From Thermoanaerobaculia bacterium (GTDB taxonomy: Bacteria; Acidobacteriota; Thermoanaerobaculia; Gp7-AA8), in assembly GCA_017883205.1 (NCBI GenBank), contig JADGNZ010000045.1:1-47252 (forward strand): 47,252 bases of DNA, in the 5' to 3' direction. A program made the translations under genes and the position numbers. This document shows, one piece after another, positions 30,460-38,400 of this stretch. The notes beneath the pieces were generated by a model that saw only the letters and a list, made by a program, of their open reading frames with translations, did not search any database and was not told the origin of the DNA. Numbering within the stretch: position 1 is the first letter of the stretch; every line of letters starts with the position of its first letter.

Positions 30460-32061
30460 ATGCGGAAGCTGTTGATCGTCGCTCTCTTCTTTGTAGCCAC
30501 CACCGCCCTCGCCGCACCTCCCGCCTACGCGCCCGATCGCAAAGCGGGCGAAGGGGAGGGGCCGTTCACGCGGTTGATCATCCGGGGGGCGACGCTCGTC
30601 GATGGCACCGGCGCGCCGCCGATCGGGCCGGTCGACATCGTCATTGAAGGAAACCGCATCCGCGAAGTGCGCAGCGTCGGCTTTCCGAAAGTCCCGATCA
30701 AAGCCGACCGCAGACCGAAAGATGCGGTGAAAGAGATCGACGGCACCGGCCTCTGGGTGCTGCCCGGTTTCGTCGACATGCACGGGCACGCCGGCGGCGA
30801 GGAGCAGGGAACGACCGCAGAGTACGTCTTCAAGCTCTGGATGGCGCACGGCATCACCAGCGTCCGCGAGCCAGGCTGCGGCAACGGAATCGACTGGTGT
30901 CTGCACGAGCGCGAGCGCAGCGCGAAGAATGAGATCGTGGCGCCGCGCCTTTTTCCGTACGTCTTCACCAGTCACAATCAATGGGAGGGCGGCGCGATCG
31001 ATTCGCCGGAGCAGGCGCGCAAGTTCGCGCAGTTTGTGGCGAAGAAAGGGGCTGATGGATTGAAGATCCTCAGCAGCGGCGATCCGGTCTTCGATCCCGA
31101 GATCCTGGCCGCCCTCATCGACGAAGCCAACAAACTCCACCTCGGCACCACCACCCATCTCGCGCAGATGGGCGTGGCGCGCTCGAACATCATCGATGCC
31201 TCGCGCATGGGTCTTCGCGGCATGGAGCACTGGTACGGTCTGCCCGAGGCGCTCTTCACCGACCGCACCATTCAGGACTATCCGCGCGACTACAACTACA
31301 ACGACGAGTCGAACCGATTCGGCGAGGCGGGCCGGCTCTGGAAACAGGCCGCGCAGCCGGGCAGCGAGAAGTGGAACGCCGTCATCGACGAGCTGGTTGC
31401 GAAAAAATTCAACATCGATCCCACGCTGACGATCTACGAGGCCAGCCGCGATCTCATGCGGGCCATGCGCGCCGAATGGCACGACCGCTACACGCTGCCA
31501 TCGCTGTGGCGCTGGTATCAGCCCAGCCGCACCGCGCACGGCGCGTACTGGTTCAACTGGACGACCGCCGACGAGGTGGAGTGGAAGAACAACTACCGCA
31601 TCTGGATGCGCTTCCTGAACGACTACAAGAACCGCGGCGGGCACGTCACGACCGGCTCCGACTCCGGCTTCATCTTCAAGCTCTACGGATTCGATTACAT
31701 CCGCGAGCTGGAGCTGTTGCAGGAAGCGGGCTTTCATCCGCTCGAGGTCATCCGCTCGGCGACGATGTGGGGAGCGGAGGCGATCAACGCGCCGCGCGGC
31801 ACGAAGGTCGAGTTCGGAATCGTCCGTCCTGGCATGCTCGCCGATCTCGTTCTCGTCGATCAGAATCCGATCGACAATCTCAAGGTGCTGTACGGCACGG
31901 GCTGGATTCACGTCAATGACACCACGGGTAGCGCCGAACGTATCGGCGGCATCAAGTACGTGATGAAAGACGGCATCCTGTACGACGCGAAGAAGCTGCT
32001 GCGCGATGTCGAGACAATCGTGGAGCAGGCGAAGGCAGCGGAGGCGAAGAGCTCGAAATGA
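30460..32061 (+). CDS. Secreted amidohydrolase (metal-dependent)
   Basis: A 533-residue amidohydrolase-superfamily enzyme with a signal peptide (LLIVALFFVATTALAAP). The layout is standard: a small beta domain (LIIRGATLVDGTGAPP), then metal ligands His108 and His110 in GFVDMHGHAGG, TTTHLAQMGV and HWYG as further His positions, the late Asp in TTGSDSGFIF, and a closing beta domain (VRPGMLADLVLVDQNP). The arrangement resembles imidazolonepropionase- and prolidase-like secreted amidohydrolases; the substrate is unknown. Its stop overlaps the start of the lipoprotein gene (ATGA), so they are co-translated. Confidence 0.87.
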   Translation: MRKLLIVALFFVATTALAAPPAYAPDRKAGEGEGPFTRLIIRGATLVDGTGAPPIGPVDIVIEGNRIREVRSVGFPKVPIKADRRPKDAVKEIDGTGLWVLPGFVDMHGHAGGEEQGTTAEYVFKLWMAHGITSVREPGCGNGIDWCLHERERSAKNEIVAPRLFPYVFTSHNQWEGGAIDSPEQARKFAQFVAKKGADGLKILSSGDPVFDPEILAALIDEANKLHLGTTTHLAQMGVARSNIIDASRMGLRGMEHWYGLPEALFTDRTIQDYPRDYNYNDESNRFGEAGRLWKQAAQPGSEKWNAVIDELVAKKFNIDPTLTIYEASRDLMRAMRAEWHDRYTLPSLWRWYQPSRTAHGAYWFNWTTADEVEWKNNYRIWMRFLNDYKNRGGHVTTGSDSGFIFKLYGFDYIRELELLQEAGFHPLEVIRSATMWGAEAINAPRGTKVEFGIVRPGMLADLVLVDQNPIDNLKVLYGTGWIHVNDTTGSAERIGGIKYVMKDGILYDAKKLLRDVETIVEQAKAAEAKSSK

Positions 32062-32693
32062 AACGTCTGATCGTTCTTGTGGCACTGCTCTGCGCCGCCT
32101 GTGGCGGTGAGAAACCCGAATCGGAGACGACGACGTTGCCTGCGTCGCCGCCTCAGCGGCATACCGGCCCTGGCGGCATCATCCCTTCGCCGCTGGCGGT
32201 GGCTGTTCACAAGCCGAACCGCTCCACACCGCAACAGTGCGCAGGCGACGGCTCGTACGAGCAGGCGCTGGACTGTTTTCGGATCTCGTCGGGGTTCTCG
32301 TTCGTACTGGCCGATGGGCATGGTGTTCAGGCGCAGGGCGAGATGACGCGCAGCACGCCGGGGATGGAGCGCGTGCAATTCAAAGCTTCGGACGGCGCCT
32401 CGTGGACTGGCGAGGCGAAGGCATCCGGCGTTGTCTGGAGCCGCAACGGCAAGCACGAGCAGTCGCCGCCTGACATCACCAATCGCGTCTGGCAGCGGAC
32501 GACGATGGTGCTCGATCCGCAGAAAAAAGAGGGCGCGCCGCAGCTCATGACCGAGCAGCCGGGCGGCGAGACGCTGCACCACTACCACTTCACCAACGCC
32601 AACAGCGGCGAAGCGAACGACGTCTGGGTCAGCGCGAAGGACGGCAGGATCACGAAATGGATCGCCGGTGATTCGACGCTGCGATTGCAATGA
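32058..32693 (+). CDS. Lipoprotein of unknown function
   Basis: A 211-residue protein with a clear lipobox, LLCAAC, giving lipid-modified Cys15; it should be processed by LspA and anchored in an envelope membrane. A short Pro/Thr linker is followed by a beta-rich domain (about 65-210) with repeated strand-turn patterns such as SFVLADGHGVQAQGEM and TLHHYHFTNANSG. No named family is recognised. It overlaps the amidohydrolase gene by 4 bp and the next small gene by 4 bp. Confidence 0.8.
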   Translation: MKRLIVLVALLCAACGGEKPESETTTLPASPPQRHTGPGGIIPSPLAVAVHKPNRSTPQQCAGDGSYEQALDCFRISSGFSFVLADGHGVQAQGEMTRSTPGMERVQFKASDGASWTGEAKASGVVWSRNGKHEQSPPDITNRVWQRTTMVLDPQKKEGAPQLMTEQPGGETLHHYHFTNANSGEANDVWVSAKDGRITKWIAGDSTLRLQ

Positions 32694-32887
32694 TGGTCTG
32701 GGCGGCGGTGATCCTGCTTGCGCTGGCCGGGCTGGCGCTGATCGTCCGCCGGCAGGACATGGCGAAGGCGCAATCGCTCGTCGCCGGCGGGCGGCTGGGC
32801 GCTGGATGCGCGGTCGTTGAGGGGGCGTTGCTTCTTCTGATGGCGTTGGCGGTTGTGGTGATGAATCGTTACGGCTTGTTTGATTGA
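32690..32887 (+). CDS. Small two-TM membrane protein
   Basis: A 65-residue hydrophobic protein with two membrane helices (VWAAVILLALAGLALIV and GALLLLMALAVVVM) joined by a short charged loop. The start overlaps the lipoprotein stop (ATGA), and its stop is 8 bp before the DUF3052 start; this tight spacing is the main reason to accept it. Function unknown. Confidence 0.65.
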   Translation: MMVWAAVILLALAGLALIVRRQDMAKAQSLVAGGRLGAGCAVVEGALLLLMALAVVVMNRYGLFD

Positions 32888-32894
32888 GGTGTCG

Positions 32895-33299
32895 ATGGCC
32901 GGCTACTCCGGGACGCCACTCGCGGCAAAGCTCGGCATCAAGCCCGCCTTCTCGGTGCTTGTCATCAACGAGCCGGCGAATTACCGGCAGCTTCTGGCGC
33001 CGCTGCCTGCCGATGTGACGTTCGTCAAGAAGTTGACTAACTCCGTCGATCTCATCCACCTGTTCACGAAATCGGCCGCGGAGCTCGATGCGAAAATGGG
33101 CTCCTGGCGTCACGCGATCAAGCCCGAGGCAACGATCTGGATCTCGTGGCCGAAGAAGGCATCGAAGGTGGCGACCGACATCACCGAGGACGTCATTCGG
33201 CATGTTGCGTTGCCGATGGGATTCGTCGATGTGAAGGTTTGCGCGGTGGATGAAACGTGGTCGGGGTTGAAGCTGGTGATCCGGAAATCGCTGCGTTAA
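32895..33299 (+). CDS. DUF3052-family protein
   Basis: A 134-residue cytoplasmic protein matching the DUF3052 pattern: GYSGTPLAAKLGIKPAFSV at the start, DLIHLFTKSAAELDA in the middle and IWISWPKKASKVATDITED towards the end, with VCAVDETWSGLKLVIRK closing. The family's biochemical role is not known. ATG 32895 has GAGG just upstream and gives the family start; an earlier TTG at 32880 is less likely. It is the last gene of the amidohydrolase series. Confidence 0.85.
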   Translation: MAGYSGTPLAAKLGIKPAFSVLVINEPANYRQLLAPLPADVTFVKKLTNSVDLIHLFTKSAAELDAKMGSWRHAIKPEATIWISWPKKASKVATDITEDVIRHVALPMGFVDVKVCAVDETWSGLKLVIRKSLR

Positions 33300-33310
33300 T
33301 CGTCCGCAAA

Positions 33311-33378
33311 CAGCAACCGCAGAGGCTCAGAGATCACAGAGGTAGAGCGCTCTCCGTGTCCTTTGCGTCTCTGTAGTC
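33311..33378. repeat. Dispersed palindrome (CAGAGG type)
   Basis: ACCGCAGAGGCTCAGAGATC on the left and CCGTGTCCTTTGCGTCTCTG on the right are imperfect arms of the same element type as 27781-27838. It sits between the convergent DUF3052 gene and the secreted protein gene. Confidence 0.68.
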
Positions 33379-33390
33379 GACAGCCTTTCG

Positions 33391-34092
33391 TCAGCGACGC
33401 CAGAGCTGCCAGGCGGCAACTGCGATTCCGATGAGCGCCAGCGCGACGAGCAACTTGTTCGCGGCGAGTGTCGACCAGATCGACGTCTGCAGCTTGGTCT
33501 TCGGCACCTTCGCCATCGCGTTCATTTCCAGACGTCTCTGTGTGCCGCGCATCGATTCGTTGACTGCGGCCTTGAACGCATCGAGGGTGCGCGGTTCGTC
33601 GGCGGGAGCGACGGCCATCGCGCGCTGGGTATCGATGTGGATGACGTTCGACGGCATCGGCACGATCATCTTCTGACCGTGCTCGTCCGCGGCGACGTTG
33701 TAGGTTCCCTGGTCGAAGTAAAGCGGGCTGGGCCCGAGGCGCGTGTTGCGCAGGAAGACGACATGCTCGTCGCCCGACTGAAACACCGGCACGCCGATCG
33801 TCTCCTGATGGATTCCGTTGACCGAGCCGCCCGGAGTCACGATGGTCACCTCAGCACCGGCATTTCCCTTCATCGATTGCTCGACCGCGAACGTTGCGTA
33901 GGTGACGATCCAGCGGCCGGTTGGGTCGAAGCGCGCTTCGGTCCTGACGCACTTGCCGAGGATGATGGAGGCGGAGTGGTCGACCTTCTCGTCGAAGGTG
34001 GCAGCCTGAGCGATGGCTGCGTGGGCGGCTGGAACGGCAAGAATAACCAGCAGCAGCGCCGCGAGGAGAGCGAGTCGGTTATTTGTAGTCAT
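33391..34092 (-). CDS. Secreted or membrane-anchored protein of unknown function
   Basis: A 233-residue protein with an N-terminal signal peptide (LALLAALLLVILAVPAAHAA), a beta-rich domain (about 35-165, with ASIILGKCVRTEAR and GAEVTIVTPGGSV) and a C-terminal membrane helix followed by basic residues (LLVALALIGIAVAAWQLWRR). The VTIVTPGG and FLRN segments resemble small periplasmic OB-like proteins sometimes seen with metalloprotease loci. ATG 34092 is chosen; an upstream in-frame start at 34185 would precede the signal peptide with 31 unlikely residues. Confidence 0.73.
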   Translation of the reverse strand: MTTNNRLALLAALLLVILAVPAAHAAIAQAATFDEKVDHSASIILGKCVRTEARFDPTGRWIVTYATFAVEQSMKGNAGAEVTIVTPGGSVNGIHQETIGVPVFQSGDEHVVFLRNTRLGPSPLYFDQGTYNVAADEHGQKMIVPMPSNVIHIDTQRAMAVAPADEPRTLDAFKAAVNESMRGTQRRLEMNAMAKVPKTKLQTSIWSTLAANKLLVALALIGIAVAAWQLWRR

Positions 34093-34260
34093 CCTGAGGC
34101 TCGTGAGAAGCAATTGGGAGGCCAGTTTATTCGCGTTCCCGAGGTTGCTGGGGCTCGGAGATTGCTGGCAGACCGGCCGATTCACCGCTCAGGCCGGCCG
34201 ATTCACGGCCCAAGCCGGAAGGATTCGCCGCCCGAACTGACCGATCCACCGCGCACGCGG
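34093..34260. other. Gene-free approach to the 21-bp array
   Basis: No gene. From about 34178 the sequence shows worn units of about 21 bp (GGCCGATTCACCGCTC, GGCCGATTCACGGCCC, GGAAGGATTCGCCGCCC) that look like decayed copies leading into the regular array at 34261. Confidence 0.6.
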
Positions 34261-34501
34261 GCCGTGTCACGGCGTACACGGGGCGTGTTGCTGCGTACGC
34301 AGGGCGTGTTGCTGCGTACGCAGGTCGTGTTGACGTGTACACGGGTCGTGTTGACGTGTACACAGGTCGTGTTGATGTGTACACGGGTTGTGTTGATGTG
34401 TACACAGGTCGTGTTGACGTGTGCACAGGTCGTGTTGACGTGTACACGGGCTGTGTTGCTGTGTACACGGGCTGTGTTGCCGTGTACATAGGTTGTGTTG
34501 C
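34261..34501. repeat. 21-bp tandem repeat array, left part
   Basis: Eleven full 21-bp units start at 34261, 34282, 34303 and so on to 34471, then a 10-bp partial unit (34492-34501) ends at the IS21 boundary. Units follow a TCGTGTTGACGTGTACACGG-like pattern; the core CGTGTACACG is a perfect 10-bp palindrome of alternating purines and pyrimidines. The unit length divides by three, so several frames stay open and read like a seven-residue repeat; these are not genes. The array continues at 36952. Confidence 0.95.
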
Positions 34502-34581
34502 TGTCGGCGGCCACTCTAAAATCCCCCCATCCGGACAGTTAAAAATCCCCCCTCCTGGAGCAACGACGAGGGAGGGAGTCC

Positions 34582-35892
34582 GTGCAAGAACAGGAAGGAT
34601 CAGAGATGCTCGACGCGGTGCCAAGGGGCACCGTGGAGGAGGAACTGATTGGACAAGGGACAGCAGCAGCGATTCGAGAGATGCGGTTGCGAGGGAAGTC
34701 GAAGAAGGCCATCGCCCGGGAGTTGGATCTGGATATCAAGACGGTGCGGAAGTGGTCGAGCGAGGAGTGGGCACCGCAGCGCCGACGGTCACGTGGAGAG
34801 GAGTTGAGCGCGTACGGGGAAGTGATTGCGAAGAGGTTTCCTGAGGTTGGCTACAACGCCGAGGTGCTGCACCGCGAGCTGCAGGAAGCCGGATACGAGG
34901 GTTCAGCGCGCTCGGTACGACGGTACGTGGAAGGGCAGCGAGAGGCGGCACGGCCGGAAGTAGCGACGGTCCGGTTCGAGACGGGCCCCGGAGAACAGGC
35001 GCAGGTGGATTGGGGAATGATCAACGTCTGGATCGGAGAGCTGCGGATCAAGGTCCATCTGTTCGTGATGGTGCTCGGGTTCAGCAGGCGGATCTTCGTG
35101 CGGGCGTACGAGCACGAGCGGCTCGGGAACCTGCTCGACGGTCATCAGGCAGCCTTCACGCACTTCGGCGGCAGAACAAGGACGCTGTTGTACGACAACC
35201 CGCGAACGATCGTGCTGTCCAAAGACGAGGCCAACGGAACGGTGGAGTGGAACCGTCGTTTCAAAGAGAGGATGGACTTTTACGGAGTGGACGTGAAGCT
35301 GTGTCGCTATTACCGGGCACAGACCAAAGGGAAGGTCGAGAGCGGCGTCAAGTACGTCAAGCGGAACGCGCTGGCCGGCCGGCGCTTCGCCAGCTACGAC
35401 GATCTAAACACCTGGCTCGAGCAGTGGGCGTTGACGGTGGCCGACCAACGCATCCACGGTACTACGCACGAGCAGCCCGCCGAGCGGTTTGCACGTGAAG
35501 AGCGCGTGACGATGATCGCGGTCGACGCACGGCCGCCAACGCGCGAGTCGCGCACGATGAGCCGCCGTGTATCGCACGATGCGTTCGTCGAGGTGGAGAC
35601 CAACCGTTACCCGGTGCCGTTCGTGTGGTGCCGCGCCGAAGTCTGCGTCGAGCTGACCCCGACCGAGGTGCGCATCATTCAAGAGAACGAGCTGATCGTG
35701 TATGAACGCGAGTTAGAGCGCCATCGCGAGCTCCGATGGCAAGGGTTGCCTCGGGCAGTCCCACCAGAGGCTGCCGGCGGCACGCCAGCCGATCCGCCGC
35801 GGTTCGATCCGGCGTGGCTGGCCCGAGCAGGCCAGGTTGAAGTCCGGCCACTCGATGCCTACGCAGCGCTGGCCAGCGAGGTGTCCTCATGA
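34582..35892 (+). CDS. istA: IS21-family transposase IstA
   Basis: A 436-residue DDE integrase-type transposase. The N-terminal helix-turn-helix is KSKKAIARELDLDIKTVRKW (about 40-59). The catalytic triad is visible as Asp in EQAQVDWGMI, Asp in LLYDNPRTIV and Glu in KGKVESGVKYVKRN. A C-terminal beta-barrel follows (about 330-430). GTG 34582 is preferred because GGAGGGAG sits 5-10 bp before it; ATG 34606 is an alternative. The stop overlaps the istB start by 4 bp, as usual in this family, so IstB translation is coupled. Confidence 0.96.
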   Translation: MQEQEGSEMLDAVPRGTVEEELIGQGTAAAIREMRLRGKSKKAIARELDLDIKTVRKWSSEEWAPQRRRSRGEELSAYGEVIAKRFPEVGYNAEVLHRELQEAGYEGSARSVRRYVEGQREAARPEVATVRFETGPGEQAQVDWGMINVWIGELRIKVHLFVMVLGFSRRIFVRAYEHERLGNLLDGHQAAFTHFGGRTRTLLYDNPRTIVLSKDEANGTVEWNRRFKERMDFYGVDVKLCRYYRAQTKGKVESGVKYVKRNALAGRRFASYDDLNTWLEQWALTVADQRIHGTTHEQPAERFAREERVTMIAVDARPPTRESRTMSRRVSHDAFVEVETNRYPVPFVWCRAEVCVELTPTEVRIIQENELIVYERELERHRELRWQGLPRAVPPEAAGGTPADPPRFDPAWLARAGQVEVRPLDAYAALASEVSS

Positions 35893-36689
35893 GCGGCGGT
35901 CTGCAGTACGAACGTTTGCAGGACCAACTGCTGCGCCTTCGCCTGGTGCAGTCGGTCGAGCGCCTTCCATCGTTGCTGGAAGCCGCGGCCAAGAGAGAGC
36001 TCTCGTACAGCGACTTCCTCGAAGAGTTGCTCTCGGCCGAGCTGACCGGCAAGCAGGATCGCAACACGGCCATGCGCATTCGCATGGCCCACTTCCCCTT
36101 CGAGAAGACGCTCGAGAGCTTCGACTTCAAGTTCCAGCCCTCACTCGATCCGAAGATCGTGCGTGAGCTGGCCACCTCGCGTTACATCGCCAACGCCGAG
36201 AACGTTCTGCTACTCGGACCACCCGGCGTAGGCAAGACGCATCTGGCCGTGGCCCTGGGTATGTCGGCTTGCGCCGCTGGTTACCGGACCCTATTTACGT
36301 CGGCGGCAGCGATGGTGGCCCTGCTCACCCGCGCCCAGAGCGAGAACCGTCTCGAAGAGAAGCTCCAGGTGTTGTCGCGCTCGAAGCTGCTGATCATCGA
36401 CGAGATCGGCTACCTCCCGCTCGGTCCCTCGGGCGCGAACCTGCTGTTCCAGCTCATCGCCAAGCGTTATGAGCGAGGGTCAATCATCCTGACTTCGAAC
36501 CAGAGTCTGACCGGCTGGGGTGATGTCTTCGGCGATCCCATCATCGCCACGGCCATCCTCGACCGGCTGCTGCATCACTCCACGATGCTGAACGTGAAAG
36601 GAGAGAGCTACCGGCTCAAGGAGAAGCGCAAGGCAGGCATGTTCGGTCGCCCCGCGAGCGCGCCACTCTTGAGCGCAACCGACGACTAA
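35889..36689 (+). CDS. istB: IS21-family helper ATPase IstB
   Basis: A 266-residue AAA+ ATPase of the DnaC/IstB type. An N-terminal helical domain (about 1-80) is followed by Walker A (LLGPPGVGKTHLAVALG) and Walker B (LLIIDEIGYLPLG), then sensor 1 (IILTSNQSLTGW) and a C-terminal segment with the usual HHSTMLNVKGESYRLKEKR. IstB assembles on target DNA and presents it to IstA, fixing target choice; here the target was a 21-bp repeat with a palindromic core. Complete, no frameshift. Confidence 0.97.
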   Translation: MSGGLQYERLQDQLLRLRLVQSVERLPSLLEAAAKRELSYSDFLEELLSAELTGKQDRNTAMRIRMAHFPFEKTLESFDFKFQPSLDPKIVRELATSRYIANAENVLLLGPPGVGKTHLAVALGMSACAAGYRTLFTSAAAMVALLTRAQSENRLEEKLQVLSRSKLLIIDEIGYLPLGPSGANLLFQLIAKRYERGSIILTSNQSLTGWGDVFGDPIIATAILDRLLHHSTMLNVKGESYRLKEKRKAGMFGRPASAPLLSATDD

Positions 36690-36946
36690 AAAGCGGGGAA
36701 CCGGGCTATGGAAGCTGCCGTCCTATGGAAAGCCGCGATGAGGCCGCGCCTTCCCACAGGACTTGGGAAACGCCGGCAAGAAGCCGCCGGCGTTTCCCAC
36801 AGCTCCCACAGCCCCTGCTACTGGAAAAAGAAAGCCCCAGGCAGAGACGAAGCAAAACCACGCTCCGTCTCACACGACTAATAACCAACTCCAAGGGGGG
36901 GATTATTAGCTGGCCAACCGGGGGGAAAGTTGGATGGCCGTTGACA
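36690..36946. other. IS21 right-end non-coding segment
   Basis: The stretch between istB and the right terminus has no gene. It contains an inverted pair, CCGCGCCTTCCCACAGG facing a GAAACGCCGG/CCGGCGTTTCCC hairpin at about 36768-36800, and the right-end repeats at 36895-36946. The hairpin may stop transcription leaving istB. Confidence 0.6.
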
Positions 36947-36951
36947 GTTGC

Positions 36952-37067
36952 TGCGTACACAGGCCGTGTAACGGCGTACACGAGCTGTGTAACGGCGTAC
37001 ACGGACCGTGTAACGGCGTACACGGGCTGTGTCGCCGTGTACACGGGCCGTGTCACCACGTACACGG
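36952..37067. repeat. 21-bp tandem repeat array, right part
   Basis: An 11-bp partial unit (TGCGTACACAG, 36952-36962) continues the half unit that ends at 34501. Full units follow at 36963, 36984, 37005, 37026 and 37047; copies beyond 37068 decay. The units here favour GTGTAACGGCGTACACGG, a slightly different sequence type from those on the left, with the same palindromic core position. I see no gene from here to 37178. Confidence 0.93.
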
Positions 37068-37178
37068 GCCGCGTCACCGCGCAAATCGGGAGAGTCACCG
37101 CGCGCATGGGCAGATTCGCGAGCAAGCTGAAGCGCAGTCATCGGCACTCAGTCGCGGATCGTCCGCTCGCGACTTGGG

Positions 37179-38342
37179 TCAGAGAGCATTGTCACGCGGA
37201 GACGCGGAGAGCGCGGAGCTGGTTTCTCCGCGTCCCCCGCGTCTCCGCGTGAAACGGTACCTCTCTCTCCCACGCACCGCATCACGCCTCTCGGGCCGCC
37301 TTCTCCGATCGGCAATCGTCTCCCGCAGGAACTTGAGCAGGGCTCGCTCTTCCTTCGACTTGCCGATGCGGACCACGGGCGAGCCTTTCTGTTTCCTGCG
37401 CAGCATCTCGAACGGTTTGCCTGCCATGTACTCGTCGAGCAGGCGCGGGCAGATGTAGGACGCGCGGCAGACGGCGGGCGTGTTGCCGAGTTGTTCCGAC
37501 GTCGCCTGCACGGCTTGCTTGATTTTGCGCTTGCGCTCGGTTTTGCTCGCTCCCTGTCCCTGCATGGCCAGGGCGATCGAGCAGAGGAGCGTGCCGGCCC
37601 AGGTGCGGAAGTCTTTGGCGGTGAAGTTCGCGCCGATGATCGACTGGATGTACTCGTTGAGGTGCCGGTCCTTGACGCGGCGAACCTTGCCGTTATCGAT
37701 GAAGGCGAAGAGTTTCGGCTCGCGCAGCCGGCGCAGTTGCTCGATCACCGCGGCGACCTCCGCGTCTTCGATGGCGCGCTTCTGCGACTTGCGCCATTTG
37801 CCGACGTAGTCGAACGAGATCATGCTCCCTTCGACCTTGACGTGCTTCCCGTGGATCGTCGTCAGACCGTATGTCGCTTCCGACTTTGCTTCCGACTTCG
37901 CGCTCTTGTCGTTGCCGACGCGGAAAAAGCCCTGATCGATGAGGCGGACGATCGAGGCGAGCACATGCTCTCGATCGAGCTCGGTCCTCTTCAGGTCGGC
38001 GCGCACGCGGCGGCGCAGCGCGGGAAGCACTTCGCCGAATTCGACGACGCGCTTGAACTTCTCTTCTTCCCGTTGCGCGCGGAAACACGGGTGGTAGAGA
38101 TACTGGGTGCGCCCTTTCTTATCGAGGCCCACGGCCTGCAGCGGTGCGGATTCACCGCGAGCGATTCGCACTTCCTGCCACGCCGGCGGAATGCGCAGCT
38201 TGCGGATGCGTGCCAGCGACGTTTCCTCGCCGATCAGAGAGCCTGATGCGTTGCGATAGATGAAGCCGGCTTCTTTGGTTCCCTCGCGCCGGATGCCGTG
38301 ATTATCGAGGTACCAGCGTCTGGGGATGCCCTTTCCCGGCAT
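37179..38342 (-). CDS. DNA topoisomerase IB (poxvirus/bacterial type)
   Basis: A 387-residue type IB topoisomerase, which relaxes supercoils by a transient 3'-phosphotyrosyl link. The N-terminal domain contains ARIRKLRIPPAWQEVRI. The catalytic domain carries Arg in LDREHVL, Lys in KVRRVKDRHLNEY, the KDFRTWAGTLL motif, and nucleophile Tyr296 in CRASYICPRLLDEY (the family usually has SYVHP or SYIHP, so Cys at the His position is unusual). ATG 38342 is preferred; GTG 38387 is possible. The last 25 or so residues (from about GRERYRFTRRR) are translated from the palindromic repeat at 37189-37257 and are unlikely to be functional. Confidence 0.93.
   Translation of the reverse strand: MPGKGIPRRWYLDNHGIRREGTKEAGFIYRNASGSLIGEETSLARIRKLRIPPAWQEVRIARGESAPLQAVGLDKKGRTQYLYHPCFRAQREEEKFKRVVEFGEVLPALRRRVRADLKRTELDREHVLASIVRLIDQGFFRVGNDKSAKSEAKSEATYGLTTIHGKHVKVEGSMISFDYVGKWRKSQKRAIEDAEVAAVIEQLRRLREPKLFAFIDNGKVRRVKDRHLNEYIQSIIGANFTAKDFRTWAGTLLCSIALAMQGQGASKTERKRKIKQAVQATSEQLGNTPAVCRASYICPRLLDEYMAGKPFEMLRRKQKGSPVVRIGKSKEERALLKFLRETIADRRRRPERRDAVRGRERYRFTRRRGGRGETSSALSASPRDNAL
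37189..37257. repeat. Dispersed palindromic element overlapping the topoisomerase gene end
   Basis: TGTCACGCGGAGACGCGGAG faces CCGCGTCTCCGCGTGAAACG with TTTCTCCGCG copies between. It supplies the topoisomerase stop codon and its last 23 or so codons, so the original C-terminus was replaced or extended by insertion. Confidence 0.88.
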
Positions 38343-38400
38343 GATGGGCGCGATTTTGCGAGAATGGTGCCGCTTGGGGGATAGCACTCATGCAAACGTG

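Larger units (their letters stand above)
34502..36946. mobile_element. Complete IS21-family element, 2445 bp, with 5-bp target duplication
   Basis: The termini are inverted: the left end reads TGTCGGCGGCCACTC from 34502 and the right end reads TGTCAACGGCCATCC inward from 36946. Each end carries two runs of six C (34523-34528 and 34547-34552) or six G (36895-36900 and 36920-36925), the multiple internal end repeats typical of IS21. GTTGC is duplicated at 34497-34501 and 36947-36951. Removing the element and one GTTGC joins a 10-bp and an 11-bp half unit into one exact 21-bp repeat. It encodes istA and istB. Both genes are intact and the duplication is unmutated, so insertion is recent. Confidence 0.97.

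Noticed and set aside
30250-32085. 611-residue minus-strand ORF opposite the amidohydrolase
   Set aside because: Antisense shadow; the plus strand has signal peptide and metal-site motifs.
34335-34844. ORFs reading as a seven-residue repeat (VYTGRVD-like) across the 21-bp array
   Set aside because: The unit is a multiple of three so frames stay open by arithmetic; they run into the IS21 end and have no start signals.
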